Below, one piece after another: positions 26,810 to 34,718 of a stretch of 64,000 nucleotides of DNA (position 1 is its first letter; every line of letters starts with the position of its first letter). This DNA comes from Spirosoma utsteinense (GTDB lineage: Bacteria; Bacteroidota; Bacteroidia; Cytophagales; Spirosomataceae), in the NCBI RefSeq assembly GCF_014282275.1, contig NZ_VFIA01000028.1, positions 23,206-87,205 on the forward strand, read 5' to 3'. Made by a program: the position numbers and the translations under genes. Under the pieces are notes generated by a model. It made no database searches. It worked only from the letters and a program-made list of their open reading frames with translations, and was not told where the DNA came from.

Positions 26810-26837
26810 GTTTTTTCATAACTTACCATCGCTTATT
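26810..26837 (+). repeat. 28-bp leader repeat, copy 2
   Basis: Same sequence as 23234-23261 with two substitutions. Ends 33 bp before the lipoprotein ATG at 26871. Confidence 0.6.
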
Positions 26838-26870
26838 TCGTTACCATTCTGGACCAAAATCAAAAGAAAT

Positions 26871-27335
26871 ATGAAGAAGTTACTTTACGTTTTCTGCCTG
26901 GGTTTTTCGCTTATTTCTGTTCAGGCCTGTAAGAAAGACACAGTTGAGCCAGCAGCACCGGTTGTAGTAGGTCGTTGGGAAGTAAATCGTGGTCAGTTGA
27001 GTGGCTTTATTGCTCCCTATACAAACCTTAATAATGCAGCTATTGACCTCTACTATTACGATTTCGGCTCCTTCGCATCACGCCTTGATATCCGTGCCGA
27101 TAAGTCATTCACGAATAATCTACGGCAAGGTGGCGAAGTTGTCGATGCTGTCGGGACCTGGGAATACACGAGTCCGACGCTTACCCTTAACTACGACGAT
27201 GGAGACGATGAAGATTACACCTACACATCGGCGGCAGGCGTAGAAGAATTAGCTGCTGAGGCTCAGAACATAACCTTTCCATTAAGCGCGACCTCTTCTG
27301 CATCGGGTCAACTCCGATCTATTTATCGGAAATAA
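26871..27335 (+). CDS. Small lipoprotein, lipocalin-like
   Basis: A 154-residue lipoprotein with start ATG 26871 directly leading the signal sequence MKKLLYVFCLGFSLISVQAC (lipobox VQAC, Cys20). The mature part begins with VVGRWEVNRGQLSG and has alternating beta-like stretches (SRLDIRADKSFTNN, VGTWEYTSPTLTLNY), the pattern of Bacteroidetes lipocalin-like domain proteins. No ligand or function can be stated. It is a single gene with a terminator at 27454-27482. Confidence 0.75.
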   Translation: MKKLLYVFCLGFSLISVQACKKDTVEPAAPVVVGRWEVNRGQLSGFIAPYTNLNNAAIDLYYYDFGSFASRLDIRADKSFTNNLRQGGEVVDAVGTWEYTSPTLTLNYDDGDDEDYTYTSAAGVEELAAEAQNITFPLSATSSASGQLRSIYRK

Positions 27336-27453
27336 GGTAACACGGCTTCAACGACTCACTTAATCATGTTACGCTACTAATACATGAAGTAATGGCCAAA
27401 TAAACGTTTGACCCATTATTCTTTTGTAAAAATTCAAAGAGACAAAATAAATT

Positions 27454-27482
27454 AAAGGTGCTTTCTCCACGAAAGCACCTTT
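27454..27482 (+). terminator. Intrinsic terminator downstream of the lipoprotein gene
   Basis: AAAGGTGCTTTC (27454-27465) pairs with 27471-27482 around a 5-nt loop, followed by a T run. It lies 118 bp after the stop; the intervening AT-rich sequence holds no recognisable feature. Confidence 0.8.
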
Positions 27483-27585
27483 TTTGTTGGCGTTAATGTG
27501 TAAATTCACAACGCGCTATCAATGAATAAGTTAGTTTGTAATTTACTTTTATTTAATCTACGATAAATCCAAATCATCCGTCATC

Positions 27586-28770
27586 ATGTCATCAACTTTA
27601 TCTCGTCGGGACTGGCTTCGTGCCAGCGGTTTGTTAACAGCTGGTCTTACCGCAAGTTTTCATTTTGCTAAAGCAGCGCCCGCTACAACCTACGGGCAGT
27701 CGGTGTTTGTCGACGAATTTGCGCCGATAAAAACGGCCGGCATAGACTCGCCACCCGATACCATGCCCAAACTGCGGGCCCGGTTGCTGGCCAACGAGAA
27801 CCCGCTCGGTATTGCACCCAGCGCGAAGGAAGCCCTTACAAAAGCCGCCGACATTGGCAACCGCTACGCCTGGACGGAGTTCGCCGAGTTGAAGGGGATG
27901 ATCGCAACCGATGAGGGCGTGAAACCGAATAACATCATGATGTCGCCGGGTTCATCGGACATTCTGATGGCCGCAGCCACCCACTTTGCCAAAGGGGGCG
28001 GTACGATTCTGACCAGTGCCATGACCTACGACGACCTCCTGGAACGGGCGCAAAAGCAGGGAGCTAAAATAGTGGCCCTGCCTATGACGAAAGAGTATAA
28101 GTTCGATCTGGCCGCTATTAAAGCCAAACTAACACCTGACGTCAAACTGGTTTACCTGGTTAACCCAAACAACCCAACCGGCACTATCCTGCCCGCGTCG
28201 GAACTGGAGGCTTTCTGTCGTGAGGTAGCGCCGAAAGTACCCGTATTCCTCGACGAAGCGTATATCGATTTTTACGAACCCGCCGAACGGCCCAAGCTGG
28301 GCAAGCTTGTGGCCGAAGGGCATAACGTAATTCTGGCCCGTACTTTCTCCAAAATCCACGGCTTTGCCGGACTGCGGCTGGGTTACGCCATTGCAACCCC
28401 CGAGACGCTGAAAATGCTGAAGCCTTATACTAACGGTGAATTTGCCGTGAGTATCACCACGCTTATGGCCGGTATTGCCAGCTACCAGGACAAAGACTGG
28501 CAGAACCACTGCCGCGCCGAAAATGCCAAAGCGCGCGACTACACGGCCAAAGCCCTTACCGGCCTGGGCTACGAGGTCATTCCCTCATCGGCCAACTTCA
28601 TGCTGTTCCCCATCCGGATGAAAACCAAGTCGTTTAGCGAGCAGATGTTCGCCAGCGGCATTGGCATTCAAACCCGCGATTTCAACGGACAACCCTACTG
28701 CCGTGTCAGCATTGGGACTATGGATGAAATGGCCATGTTCATTGATGGATTCAAAAAGGTAGTTGGGTAA
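27586..28770 (+). CDS. Tat-exported class I/II PLP-dependent aminotransferase (HisC-like)
   Basis: A 394-residue fold-type I aminotransferase with a twin-arginine leader (LSRRDWLRASGLLTAGLTA, ending near AKAAPA). Family motifs are the N-terminal LLANENPLG, NPNNPTG (193-199), FLDEAYIDF (Asp223/Tyr226 region) and the PLP lysine Lys256 in ARTFSKIHGFAGLRLGY. It is HisC-like in sequence, but export to the periplasm makes histidine biosynthesis unlikely. It precedes a Tat-leader flavin amine oxidase, suggesting a linked amine/amino-acid conversion outside the cytoplasm (inference). Confidence 0.88.
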   Translation: MSSTLSRRDWLRASGLLTAGLTASFHFAKAAPATTYGQSVFVDEFAPIKTAGIDSPPDTMPKLRARLLANENPLGIAPSAKEALTKAADIGNRYAWTEFAELKGMIATDEGVKPNNIMMSPGSSDILMAAATHFAKGGGTILTSAMTYDDLLERAQKQGAKIVALPMTKEYKFDLAAIKAKLTPDVKLVYLVNPNNPTGTILPASELEAFCREVAPKVPVFLDEAYIDFYEPAERPKLGKLVAEGHNVILARTFSKIHGFAGLRLGYAIATPETLKMLKPYTNGEFAVSITTLMAGIASYQDKDWQNHCRAENAKARDYTAKALTGLGYEVIPSSANFMLFPIRMKTKSFSEQMFASGIGIQTRDFNGQPYCRVSIGTMDEMAMFIDGFKKVVG

Positions 28771-28784
28771 AGGAAGGAGTCACT

Positions 28785-28874
28785 AAGTTGGTAAGTCGGT
28801 GCGTCGGTCAGTGGCTGACGCATCGGAAAAATACGCTACGTCAGCCACTGACCGACGCACTGACTTACCAACTT
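28785..28874. repeat. Octamer-built intergenic hairpin (36-bp arms)
   Basis: Arms 28785-28820 and 28839-28874 match at 35 of 36 positions, the exception being a G-U wobble. Each arm reads as successive degenerate 8-bp units of AGTTGGTA type, with TACCAACT repeated again just after the 3' arm. It fills the gap between the aminotransferase stop and the amine-oxidase ATG at 28887, so it would be in the leader of the latter or an intercistronic stem-loop. Confidence 0.88.
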
Positions 28875-28886
28875 ACCAACTTAATT

Positions 28887-30458
28887 ATGACACGAAGAGA
28901 CTTCATAAACGCAACAAGTGCCAGTTATGCCAGCATGCTGGCCTGGGGTATGATACAGCCTGCCCCAGCCTCGGCACTGAATCTACCCGCCAACGGCCAA
29001 ACCAGAGACGGTAAAGGTCGTAAAGTGATCATCTTAGGGGCAGGCCTGGCTGGTTTGACCACCGCCTACGAACTGGGTAAGCTTGGCTATGACTGCACGA
29101 TTCTCGAAGCACGGTCGCGCTCCGGGGGGCGGGTCTGGACCGTTCGGGGGGGCACCAAAGAAACCGAACTGACCGGCACCGACCAGACCTGCCAGTTTGG
29201 AAACGGCCTGTATTTCAACGGGGGGGCCGCCCGCATTCCGCACCACCACCAGATTACCTTACAGTACTGCCGTGAACTGGGGGTACCGCTGGAGCTCTTC
29301 AACGGCTCCAATGAATCGGCTTATCTGTACAACGAAGGCGGAGCAGGTGAGTTGGCCAATCGGCGCATGCGCATCAGCGACTACCACATGGATATGCGCG
29401 GGTACACGTCCGAACTACTGGCCAAAGCCCTCGACCAGTCGACACTGGACCAGCAGCTGACTAAGGAAGACGTGGAGAAACTGGTCGACTTTCTGAAAAA
29501 CGAAGGGGATCTCAATACTGGGCATCTTTACAAAGGCACGAATCGCCGGGGTTATAAAACCAAACGCGACCCCGGTGCGGGTAATACACCCGGCAACCTG
29601 ACCGATCCCTATGGACTGACCGATTTACTTCGTTCGGGCTTTATGCAGCCTGTTTTCTACAACAATGGCGACTACGCCTACGAGCAGCAGTCAACATTGT
29701 TACAGCCTGTTGGTGGCATGGATGCCATACCCAGAGCGCTTGAGTCGAAACTACCCGGCAAGATCATTTTCAACGCCCCCGTTACGGAGCTGCGCAAAAC
29801 CGAAACCGGCGTTCGGGTCGTGTACACAAAAGACGGCAAGCCCGTTGAGATCAAAGGTGAATTCTGCGTGTGTACGCTTCCGCTACCTATGCTTAAAAAC
29901 CTGGAATCCGATCTGTCGGGTACGGTAAAACGGGCAGCTGATTTTGTTCCGTACATGAAAACGGGCAAAATTGGTTTGCAATTCAAGCGTCGGTTCTGGG
30001 AAGAAGACGACAGCATCTATGGTGGTATCTCCCGCACCAACATGGACATTAATCAGATCTGGTACCCGTCGTTCGGCCTACAGGGTAAAAAGGGTGTTTT
30101 GATCGGCTATTATAATTTCTATAGTCGGGCCGAAGCGGTAGGCAACATGCCCATTGCCGAACGCGAGAAAATGGCCCTCACCCAGGGGGCAAAAATTCAC
30201 CCGCAATACCCGGCGGAGTTCGAAAACTCATTTTCACTGGCCTGGCACCGCATTCCTTACAGCGGGGGCGGCTGGGCTAACTACGACGACGCTACCCGTA
30301 AAAAGTATTACCCCTCGCTGCTGGAACCGGATGGAAACATTTATTTCGCCGGTGAGCACACCACGTACCTGACCGCCTGGATGGCCGGGGCGTTTACATC
30401 GGCCCTACGAACGGTAGAATCGATTCACGCCCGGGTGGGTGAGTACACGAAAAAGTAA
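28887..30458 (+). CDS. Tat-exported flavin monoamine oxidase family protein
   Basis: A 523-residue FAD-dependent amine oxidase. The start at ATG 28887 begins the twin-arginine leader MTRRDFINATSASYASMLAW; an in-frame ATG at 28788 would read through the inverted repeat and was rejected. The dinucleotide motif KVIILGAGLAGLTTAYELG lies near residues 50-68, the GG-doublet in SRSGGRVWTV, and the C-terminal FAD block IYFAGEHTTYLTAWMAGAF. Substrate could be an L-amino acid or amine. It is directly downstream of the Tat-exported aminotransferase. Confidence 0.9.
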   Translation: MTRRDFINATSASYASMLAWGMIQPAPASALNLPANGQTRDGKGRKVIILGAGLAGLTTAYELGKLGYDCTILEARSRSGGRVWTVRGGTKETELTGTDQTCQFGNGLYFNGGAARIPHHHQITLQYCRELGVPLELFNGSNESAYLYNEGGAGELANRRMRISDYHMDMRGYTSELLAKALDQSTLDQQLTKEDVEKLVDFLKNEGDLNTGHLYKGTNRRGYKTKRDPGAGNTPGNLTDPYGLTDLLRSGFMQPVFYNNGDYAYEQQSTLLQPVGGMDAIPRALESKLPGKIIFNAPVTELRKTETGVRVVYTKDGKPVEIKGEFCVCTLPLPMLKNLESDLSGTVKRAADFVPYMKTGKIGLQFKRRFWEEDDSIYGGISRTNMDINQIWYPSFGLQGKKGVLIGYYNFYSRAEAVGNMPIAEREKMALTQGAKIHPQYPAEFENSFSLAWHRIPYSGGGWANYDDATRKKYYPSLLEPDGNIYFAGEHTTYLTAWMAGAFTSALRTVESIHARVGEYTKK

Positions 30459-30495
30459 TGGTTTTCACGTTTGTGACGCTGACAAAAAATATACT

Positions 30496-31503
30496 ATGAA
30501 AAACAACCTGCTCTCATTTTTGCTCTTCCTGGCCTGCGCCACGGCTACCCAACTCCTCAGTCAGCGCGTCGCAGCCCAAACCACGGCAGCTGCGTCGACG
30601 GGCATGACGCTTGATCAACTAAAAGCCATCAAGGCCATTAAAATTGCCAACCTCGATAAAGATACCTATTTAAAATCGGGGGCATTCATCCTGGATCGCT
30701 ACGAAGAACGGCCAGCCTATGTCTTCAATTACACCGATGGCATTACCCGCAAAATCTATCTGTACAAGATTTTTTCGGCTGCCGACACCAAAGACCTTGG
30801 CTTGCTGGCCGTTTACCAGAACGGCAAAACCAATGAGGTGAAGCCATTTGTCATTCCCGGCGCATCGGCCGAGCGGACAGCCTGGGATGCCTACATCGAC
30901 GACCTTAAGTATGTTGGGGAGAAAGAACCCGGTCTGATGTCGACGCTGACGTTCGTACTGTCGCGTGAGATGGCGGGTCTGCTGGAAGGCGGTGGCGGAA
31001 AAACGGAAGAAGGCGGTGGCAAGAAAAAAGAAGAGTATAACTTTTGCTTCGCCCCTGACGCGCCTGTGACCCTGGCAGATGGATCGGCCAAGGCCATCAG
31101 CGCAATCACTACCGGTGACGTGGTAATGGGTTACAACGCCCAAACCAGGAGCTTTGCACCCACCCGCGTTACCAACGTAGATACCCATCAGTCGAATAGC
31201 TTTGCGCTAACGGCTGTGTGGCTGGCTCCTGCCAATGAAATAACGGCCAACGGACGTGGTACACTGGTCGCTCCCATTCAGGTTGAAGCCACGGCGAATC
31301 ACCCGGTACTGACCGATGCCGGCCGGAAAGCCCTGGGCGACGTTCGGGCTGGCGAGTTGCTGTTCCGCTACGAAAATGGCAAAACGATTCCCTACCGCGT
31401 CGTTCGCGCTGAACAGGCCGTTCGTTCGGTGAAGACGGTCTATAACCTGACCACCGAAGCGGGTGCTTACCTCGTTGGCGAAACCGTCGTGCTGGACAAG
31501 TAA
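30496..31503 (+). CDS. Secreted protein with C-terminal Hint (hedgehog/intein) domain
   Basis: A 335-residue protein with signal peptide (about 1-28, RVAAQ); ATG 30496 chosen because an earlier in-frame ATG (30439) lies inside the upstream gene. Residues 30-160 form an unrecognised domain (GAFILDRYEERPAYVFNYTDG, KIYLYKIFSAADTK). A Gly/Glu/Lys-rich linker (164-181) leads to a Hint domain starting at Cys184: block A FCFAPDAPVTLADGSAKAI, TTGDVVMGYN, block B with His in VEATANHPVLT (264-273), and the end VYNLTTEAGAYLVG. Self-cleavage or thioester formation at Cys184 is plausible. The usual HN/C+1 ending is absent, so protein splicing is not expected. Confidence 0.82.
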   Translation: MKNNLLSFLLFLACATATQLLSQRVAAQTTAAASTGMTLDQLKAIKAIKIANLDKDTYLKSGAFILDRYEERPAYVFNYTDGITRKIYLYKIFSAADTKDLGLLAVYQNGKTNEVKPFVIPGASAERTAWDAYIDDLKYVGEKEPGLMSTLTFVLSREMAGLLEGGGGKTEEGGGKKKEEYNFCFAPDAPVTLADGSAKAISAITTGDVVMGYNAQTRSFAPTRVTNVDTHQSNSFALTAVWLAPANEITANGRGTLVAPIQVEATANHPVLTDAGRKALGDVRAGELLFRYENGKTIPYRVVRAEQAVRSVKTVYNLTTEAGAYLVGETVVLDK

Positions 31504-31523
31504 ACGAATTACTCATTTCTTCC

Positions 31524-31558
31524 AATCACCCCACTCGTCGCTGATGAGTGGGGTGATT
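31524..31558 (+). terminator. Intrinsic terminator after the Hint-domain gene
   Basis: AATCACCCCACTC (31524-31536) pairs with 31546-31558, 9-nt loop, followed by CTGTTTTT. Confidence 0.8.
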
Positions 31559-31769
31559 CTGTTTTTAGCCCCATTGTTTATCAGGACATTTTCGTTAGTG
31601 TATTAAACTACGTGTGCTTTTCTGCTTCTAACATGAACGTGAATCCGGACGTACCAACGCCACCGACGCGCCACCAACGCACTATCGACTCGCTACCGAC
31701 GCTACGCTGTTGAGGCCCTGACGGGCCTGTAGTGGCTTCACTCTTTTTATACCAAAACCAACCGCGCTT

Positions 31770-33212
31770 ATGCCAATAGCCGACAAGCAGCAATCCATTC
31801 AGCATTTGTTCTGGCGGGCCGGGTTTGGCGCTACGCCAGCTGTGATCCAGCGTGAGAGCCACCGGCCTATTCGGAAAGTCGTGCATGACCTGCTACACAG
31901 CCATGAAGCCTTTGCGCCCCTGGCCGTTGTCGATGGTGAGTCACCTGTTGACAGGCCCGTGCTCCGTAAGCTGGTACGGGAAGGAACAGTGGACCGGGTG
32001 ATGCTGAGACAAAAAATCAAAGACGACACGGAGCATTTGCGAGATCTAAACGGACTCTGGATCGAACGAATGGCATCGGGACAGGACGCTCTCCGCGAAA
32101 AGATGGCCCTGTTCTGGCATGGTCACTTTGCCTGCCGGGTTCGTAATCCGGTTGCCATGCAGCATTACCTCAATACCATCCGACAGCACGCGCTGGGCCG
32201 GTTCGGCGATTTGCTTATGGGCGTATCGAAAGAACCAGCCATGTTACAATTCCTCAATAACCAGCAGAACCGAAAAAATGCCCCCAATGAAAACTTTGCC
32301 CGCGAGGTCATGGAGTTATTTACGCTGGGACGCGGCAACTATACGGAAAGCGACATTAAGCAGGCCGCCCGGGCCTTCACCGGCTGGGGGTTTAGCCCTG
32401 ACGGTCAGTTCCTGTTCCGGGAAAATCAGCATGACGATGGCCCGAAAACCATTTTTGGCGAAACGGGTAACTTCGTCGGTGAAGACGTAATCCGGTTGCT
32501 GCTGGCGAAGAAACCAACCGCCCGGTTCGTGACGGAAAAACTCTACCGGTTTCTGGTCGATGATCAGGCTGGCAATTTGGCCACCAACCCCCGAATCGAC
32601 GCGCTGGCTGATCGTTTTTATAGCAGCGGCTACGACATTTCCGATCTGCTGGAGACCATCCTGACCGCCGACTGGTTCTACGAGCCAGCCTATATTGGCA
32701 ATCGGATCAAGTCGCCGGTAGAGCTACTGGCGGGTATGCAGCATACGCTGTCCATCACGTTCGAACAGAAACAGTCGGTGATGTTCATTCAGCGAACCCT
32801 GGGCCAGGTGTTGTTATATCCGCCGAACGTGGCGGGTTGGCCGGGTGGCCGCAACTGGATCGACAGTTCGAGTTTACTGTTCCGGATGCAGTTGCCTAAC
32901 ATTTTGCTTCAGGCGGGTCAGGTCAACATCAAACCCAAGGAAGACGGCGACGTAAATACGGAACTGCTCGCTCGTCGGGGCAACCGACAGATGAGTGCTA
33001 CCGTCTCCTGGACCACTTTTGAGCAGGCTTTCGACAACGTAAAAGCCGATAAGCTCCCCGACGCACTGGCGGCTTACCTGCTGCAACAACCGCTTGGTCC
33101 AGCCCAGCGGGCGCTGGTTCTGAAACGAGTGAAGCCCGAAAGCACGCATAGTGAACAGATTCGCAGTTTGACAGCCGCGATCATGGCCCTGCCCGAATAC
33201 CAACTGTGCTGA
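31770..33212 (+). CDS. DUF1800 family protein
   Basis: A 480-residue member of the DUF1800 family, widespread in Bacteroidetes and Planctomycetes and almost always paired with DUF1501. Recognisable blocks are HLFWRAGFGATP, REKMALFWHGHFA, NPVAMQHYLNTIRQHALG, the strongly conserved NENFAREVMELFTLGRGNYTE and NVAGWPGGRNWIDSS. No signal peptide is evident. The biochemical role is unknown. The preceding 31560-31769 holds a short ccaacg/ccgacg-rich stretch (31651-31713) but no clear promoter. The DUF1501 gene starts 36 bp downstream. Confidence 0.92.
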   Translation: MPIADKQQSIQHLFWRAGFGATPAVIQRESHRPIRKVVHDLLHSHEAFAPLAVVDGESPVDRPVLRKLVREGTVDRVMLRQKIKDDTEHLRDLNGLWIERMASGQDALREKMALFWHGHFACRVRNPVAMQHYLNTIRQHALGRFGDLLMGVSKEPAMLQFLNNQQNRKNAPNENFAREVMELFTLGRGNYTESDIKQAARAFTGWGFSPDGQFLFRENQHDDGPKTIFGETGNFVGEDVIRLLLAKKPTARFVTEKLYRFLVDDQAGNLATNPRIDALADRFYSSGYDISDLLETILTADWFYEPAYIGNRIKSPVELLAGMQHTLSITFEQKQSVMFIQRTLGQVLLYPPNVAGWPGGRNWIDSSSLLFRMQLPNILLQAGQVNIKPKEDGDVNTELLARRGNRQMSATVSWTTFEQAFDNVKADKLPDALAAYLLQQPLGPAQRALVLKRVKPESTHSEQIRSLTAAIMALPEYQLC

Positions 33213-33248
33213 CATTAACGGGTAGACGACCCTAAACATACCAAACGG

Positions 33249-34481
33249 ATGAAACGCAGAGACTTTTTAACGCAATCGGCGCTGACTACGGCAGGGACCA
33301 TGCTCATCCCCCATTTCCTGAAAGCGTTCGAACTGAACCAACTGGGTGCCGCTCCGGCTTCGGGCAAGACACTGGTTATCGTCCAGCTGTCGGGCGGGAA
33401 CGACGGGCTGAATACCGTAGTACCATTCCGCAATGACATCTATTACCGCGAGCGGCCCACCCTGGCCATCGCCCGCGACAAGGTGCTGGCTATCAATGAT
33501 GAAATTGGGTTCAATCCGGCGCTTGAATCGCTTAAATCGCTGTATGACGACGGACTGGTTACGGTTATCAACAACGTAGGCTACCCCAACCCCGACCGGT
33601 CGCACTTCCGCTCGATGGATATCTGGCAAACCGCCAGCGACGCCGACCAGTACCTGCAAACGGGCTGGCTCGGCCGGTACCTGGACGCCAACTGTGCAGG
33701 TTCATCGTCGTGTCATCCCCACCTGGCAATTGAAGTCGATGATACGCTCAGCCTGGCTCTCAAAGGTAGTAGTGTCAATGGCCTGGCCGTCCTTGACCCA
33801 AAGAAACTTTACAATCAAACCCGTAGCGGGCTGGTCGAAAACCTGGCCACGGTAAAGCCCGCTCATGCGCATGACAATGTCGGTTATCTGTATAAGACCC
33901 TGGCCGAAACGGTTTCCTCGGCCGAGTACGTATACGATAAATCGAAGCAGTCCGGCGCGGGGGCGGTCCATACTACCACCGGCACCTATCCCGCCAGCGA
34001 GTTAGGCAACCGGCTCAAAACGGTTTCGGAGTTGATCCAGTCGGGTGTGAGTACCAGTGTTTACTATATTTCTATCTCGGGATTCGACACACACATCAAC
34101 CAGCCCGGTCAGCAGGAACGGCTACTACGCCAATATGGCGATGCGGTCAAAGCGTTTATGGGCGACATGAAAGCCAGCAATCGCCTGAACGACGTGCTGT
34201 TGATGACATTTTCGGAATTTGGTCGGCGGGTGAAGCAGAACGCCAGCAATGGAACCGACCATGGCACGGCTAACAACGTATTTTTGGTTGGCGGGGGGTT
34301 GCCAACGGGTATGCAGCAACGTATCTTCAACGAAGCACCCAACCTCACCAATCTGGACGAAGGCGACCTGAAATACACCGTCGACTTCCGCAGTATCTAC
34401 GCGACGCTCCTACGCAACTGGCTCAAAACCGACGACGTAGCTATCCTTGGCCGCAAATTCGACACGCTGGGGCTCGTTTGA
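33249..34481 (+). CDS. DUF1501 family protein with Tat leader
   Basis: A 410-residue DUF1501 protein, a family with alkaline-phosphatase/sulfatase-like topology. The leader MKRRDFLTQSALTTAGTMLI is a twin-arginine signal. Family blocks: LVIVQLSGGNDGLNTVVPF, RSHFRSMDIWQTA, GFDTHINQPGQQERLL, LLMTFSEFGRRVKQN and GTDHGTANNVFLVGG, which contain potential metal ligands (Asp/His). It forms the standard operon with DUF1800. The stop TGA coincides with the first base of a long inverted repeat. Confidence 0.93.
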   Translation: MKRRDFLTQSALTTAGTMLIPHFLKAFELNQLGAAPASGKTLVIVQLSGGNDGLNTVVPFRNDIYYRERPTLAIARDKVLAINDEIGFNPALESLKSLYDDGLVTVINNVGYPNPDRSHFRSMDIWQTASDADQYLQTGWLGRYLDANCAGSSSCHPHLAIEVDDTLSLALKGSSVNGLAVLDPKKLYNQTRSGLVENLATVKPAHAHDNVGYLYKTLAETVSSAEYVYDKSKQSGAGAVHTTTGTYPASELGNRLKTVSELIQSGVSTSVYYISISGFDTHINQPGQQERLLRQYGDAVKAFMGDMKASNRLNDVLLMTFSEFGRRVKQNASNGTDHGTANNVFLVGGGLPTGMQQRIFNEAPNLTNLDEGDLKYTVDFRSIYATLLRNWLKTDDVAILGRKFDTLGLV

Positions 34482-34587
34482 TGCCCTGCCAGTGTTCCGC
34501 CAGGACCCTGATAGTGGCTGGTTTATGCATGTATGCGACGTAGTAAATAGCCACTACCAGGGACCTGGTGGACCACTGGCAGGGCAT
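34481..34587. repeat. Long intergenic inverted repeat starting at a stop codon (39-bp arms)
   Basis: Arms 34481-34519 and 34549-34587 pair at 35 of 39 positions around a 29-nt spacer. The first base is the last base of the DUF1501 stop TGA. It begins ATGCCCTGCCAGTG, sharing an 11-mer with the 23.1-kb repeat. It may serve as a large transcription terminator or an mRNA 3' protecting structure. Confidence 0.85.
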
Positions 34588-34641
34588 AGCGCCCCCGTTT
34601 CTTGCTTTTAGCAAAGAAACTATCGGATAAAAACAAAATTA

Positions 34642-34672
34642 TTGCCCCGTTCAGATTTTGCCTGTACTTTTG
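34642..34672 (+). promoter_or_regulatory. Bacteroidetes-type promoter of the thiolase gene
   Basis: TTG (34642-34644), a 20-bp spacer, then TACTTTTG (34665-34672): both halves fit the -33 TTG / -7 TAnnTTTG primary-sigma consensus of Bacteroidetes. It gives a leader of about 40 nt before ATG 34719. Confidence 0.6.
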
Positions 34673-34718
34673 TTGCATCAAAAACCGTATGCATGCATAC
34701 TAATTTTCGACACAAGTC

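Noticed and set aside
28788..28886. N-terminal extension of the amine oxidase
   Set aside because: The extra 33 codons are just the inverted repeat read in frame and would mask the Tat leader starting at 28887.
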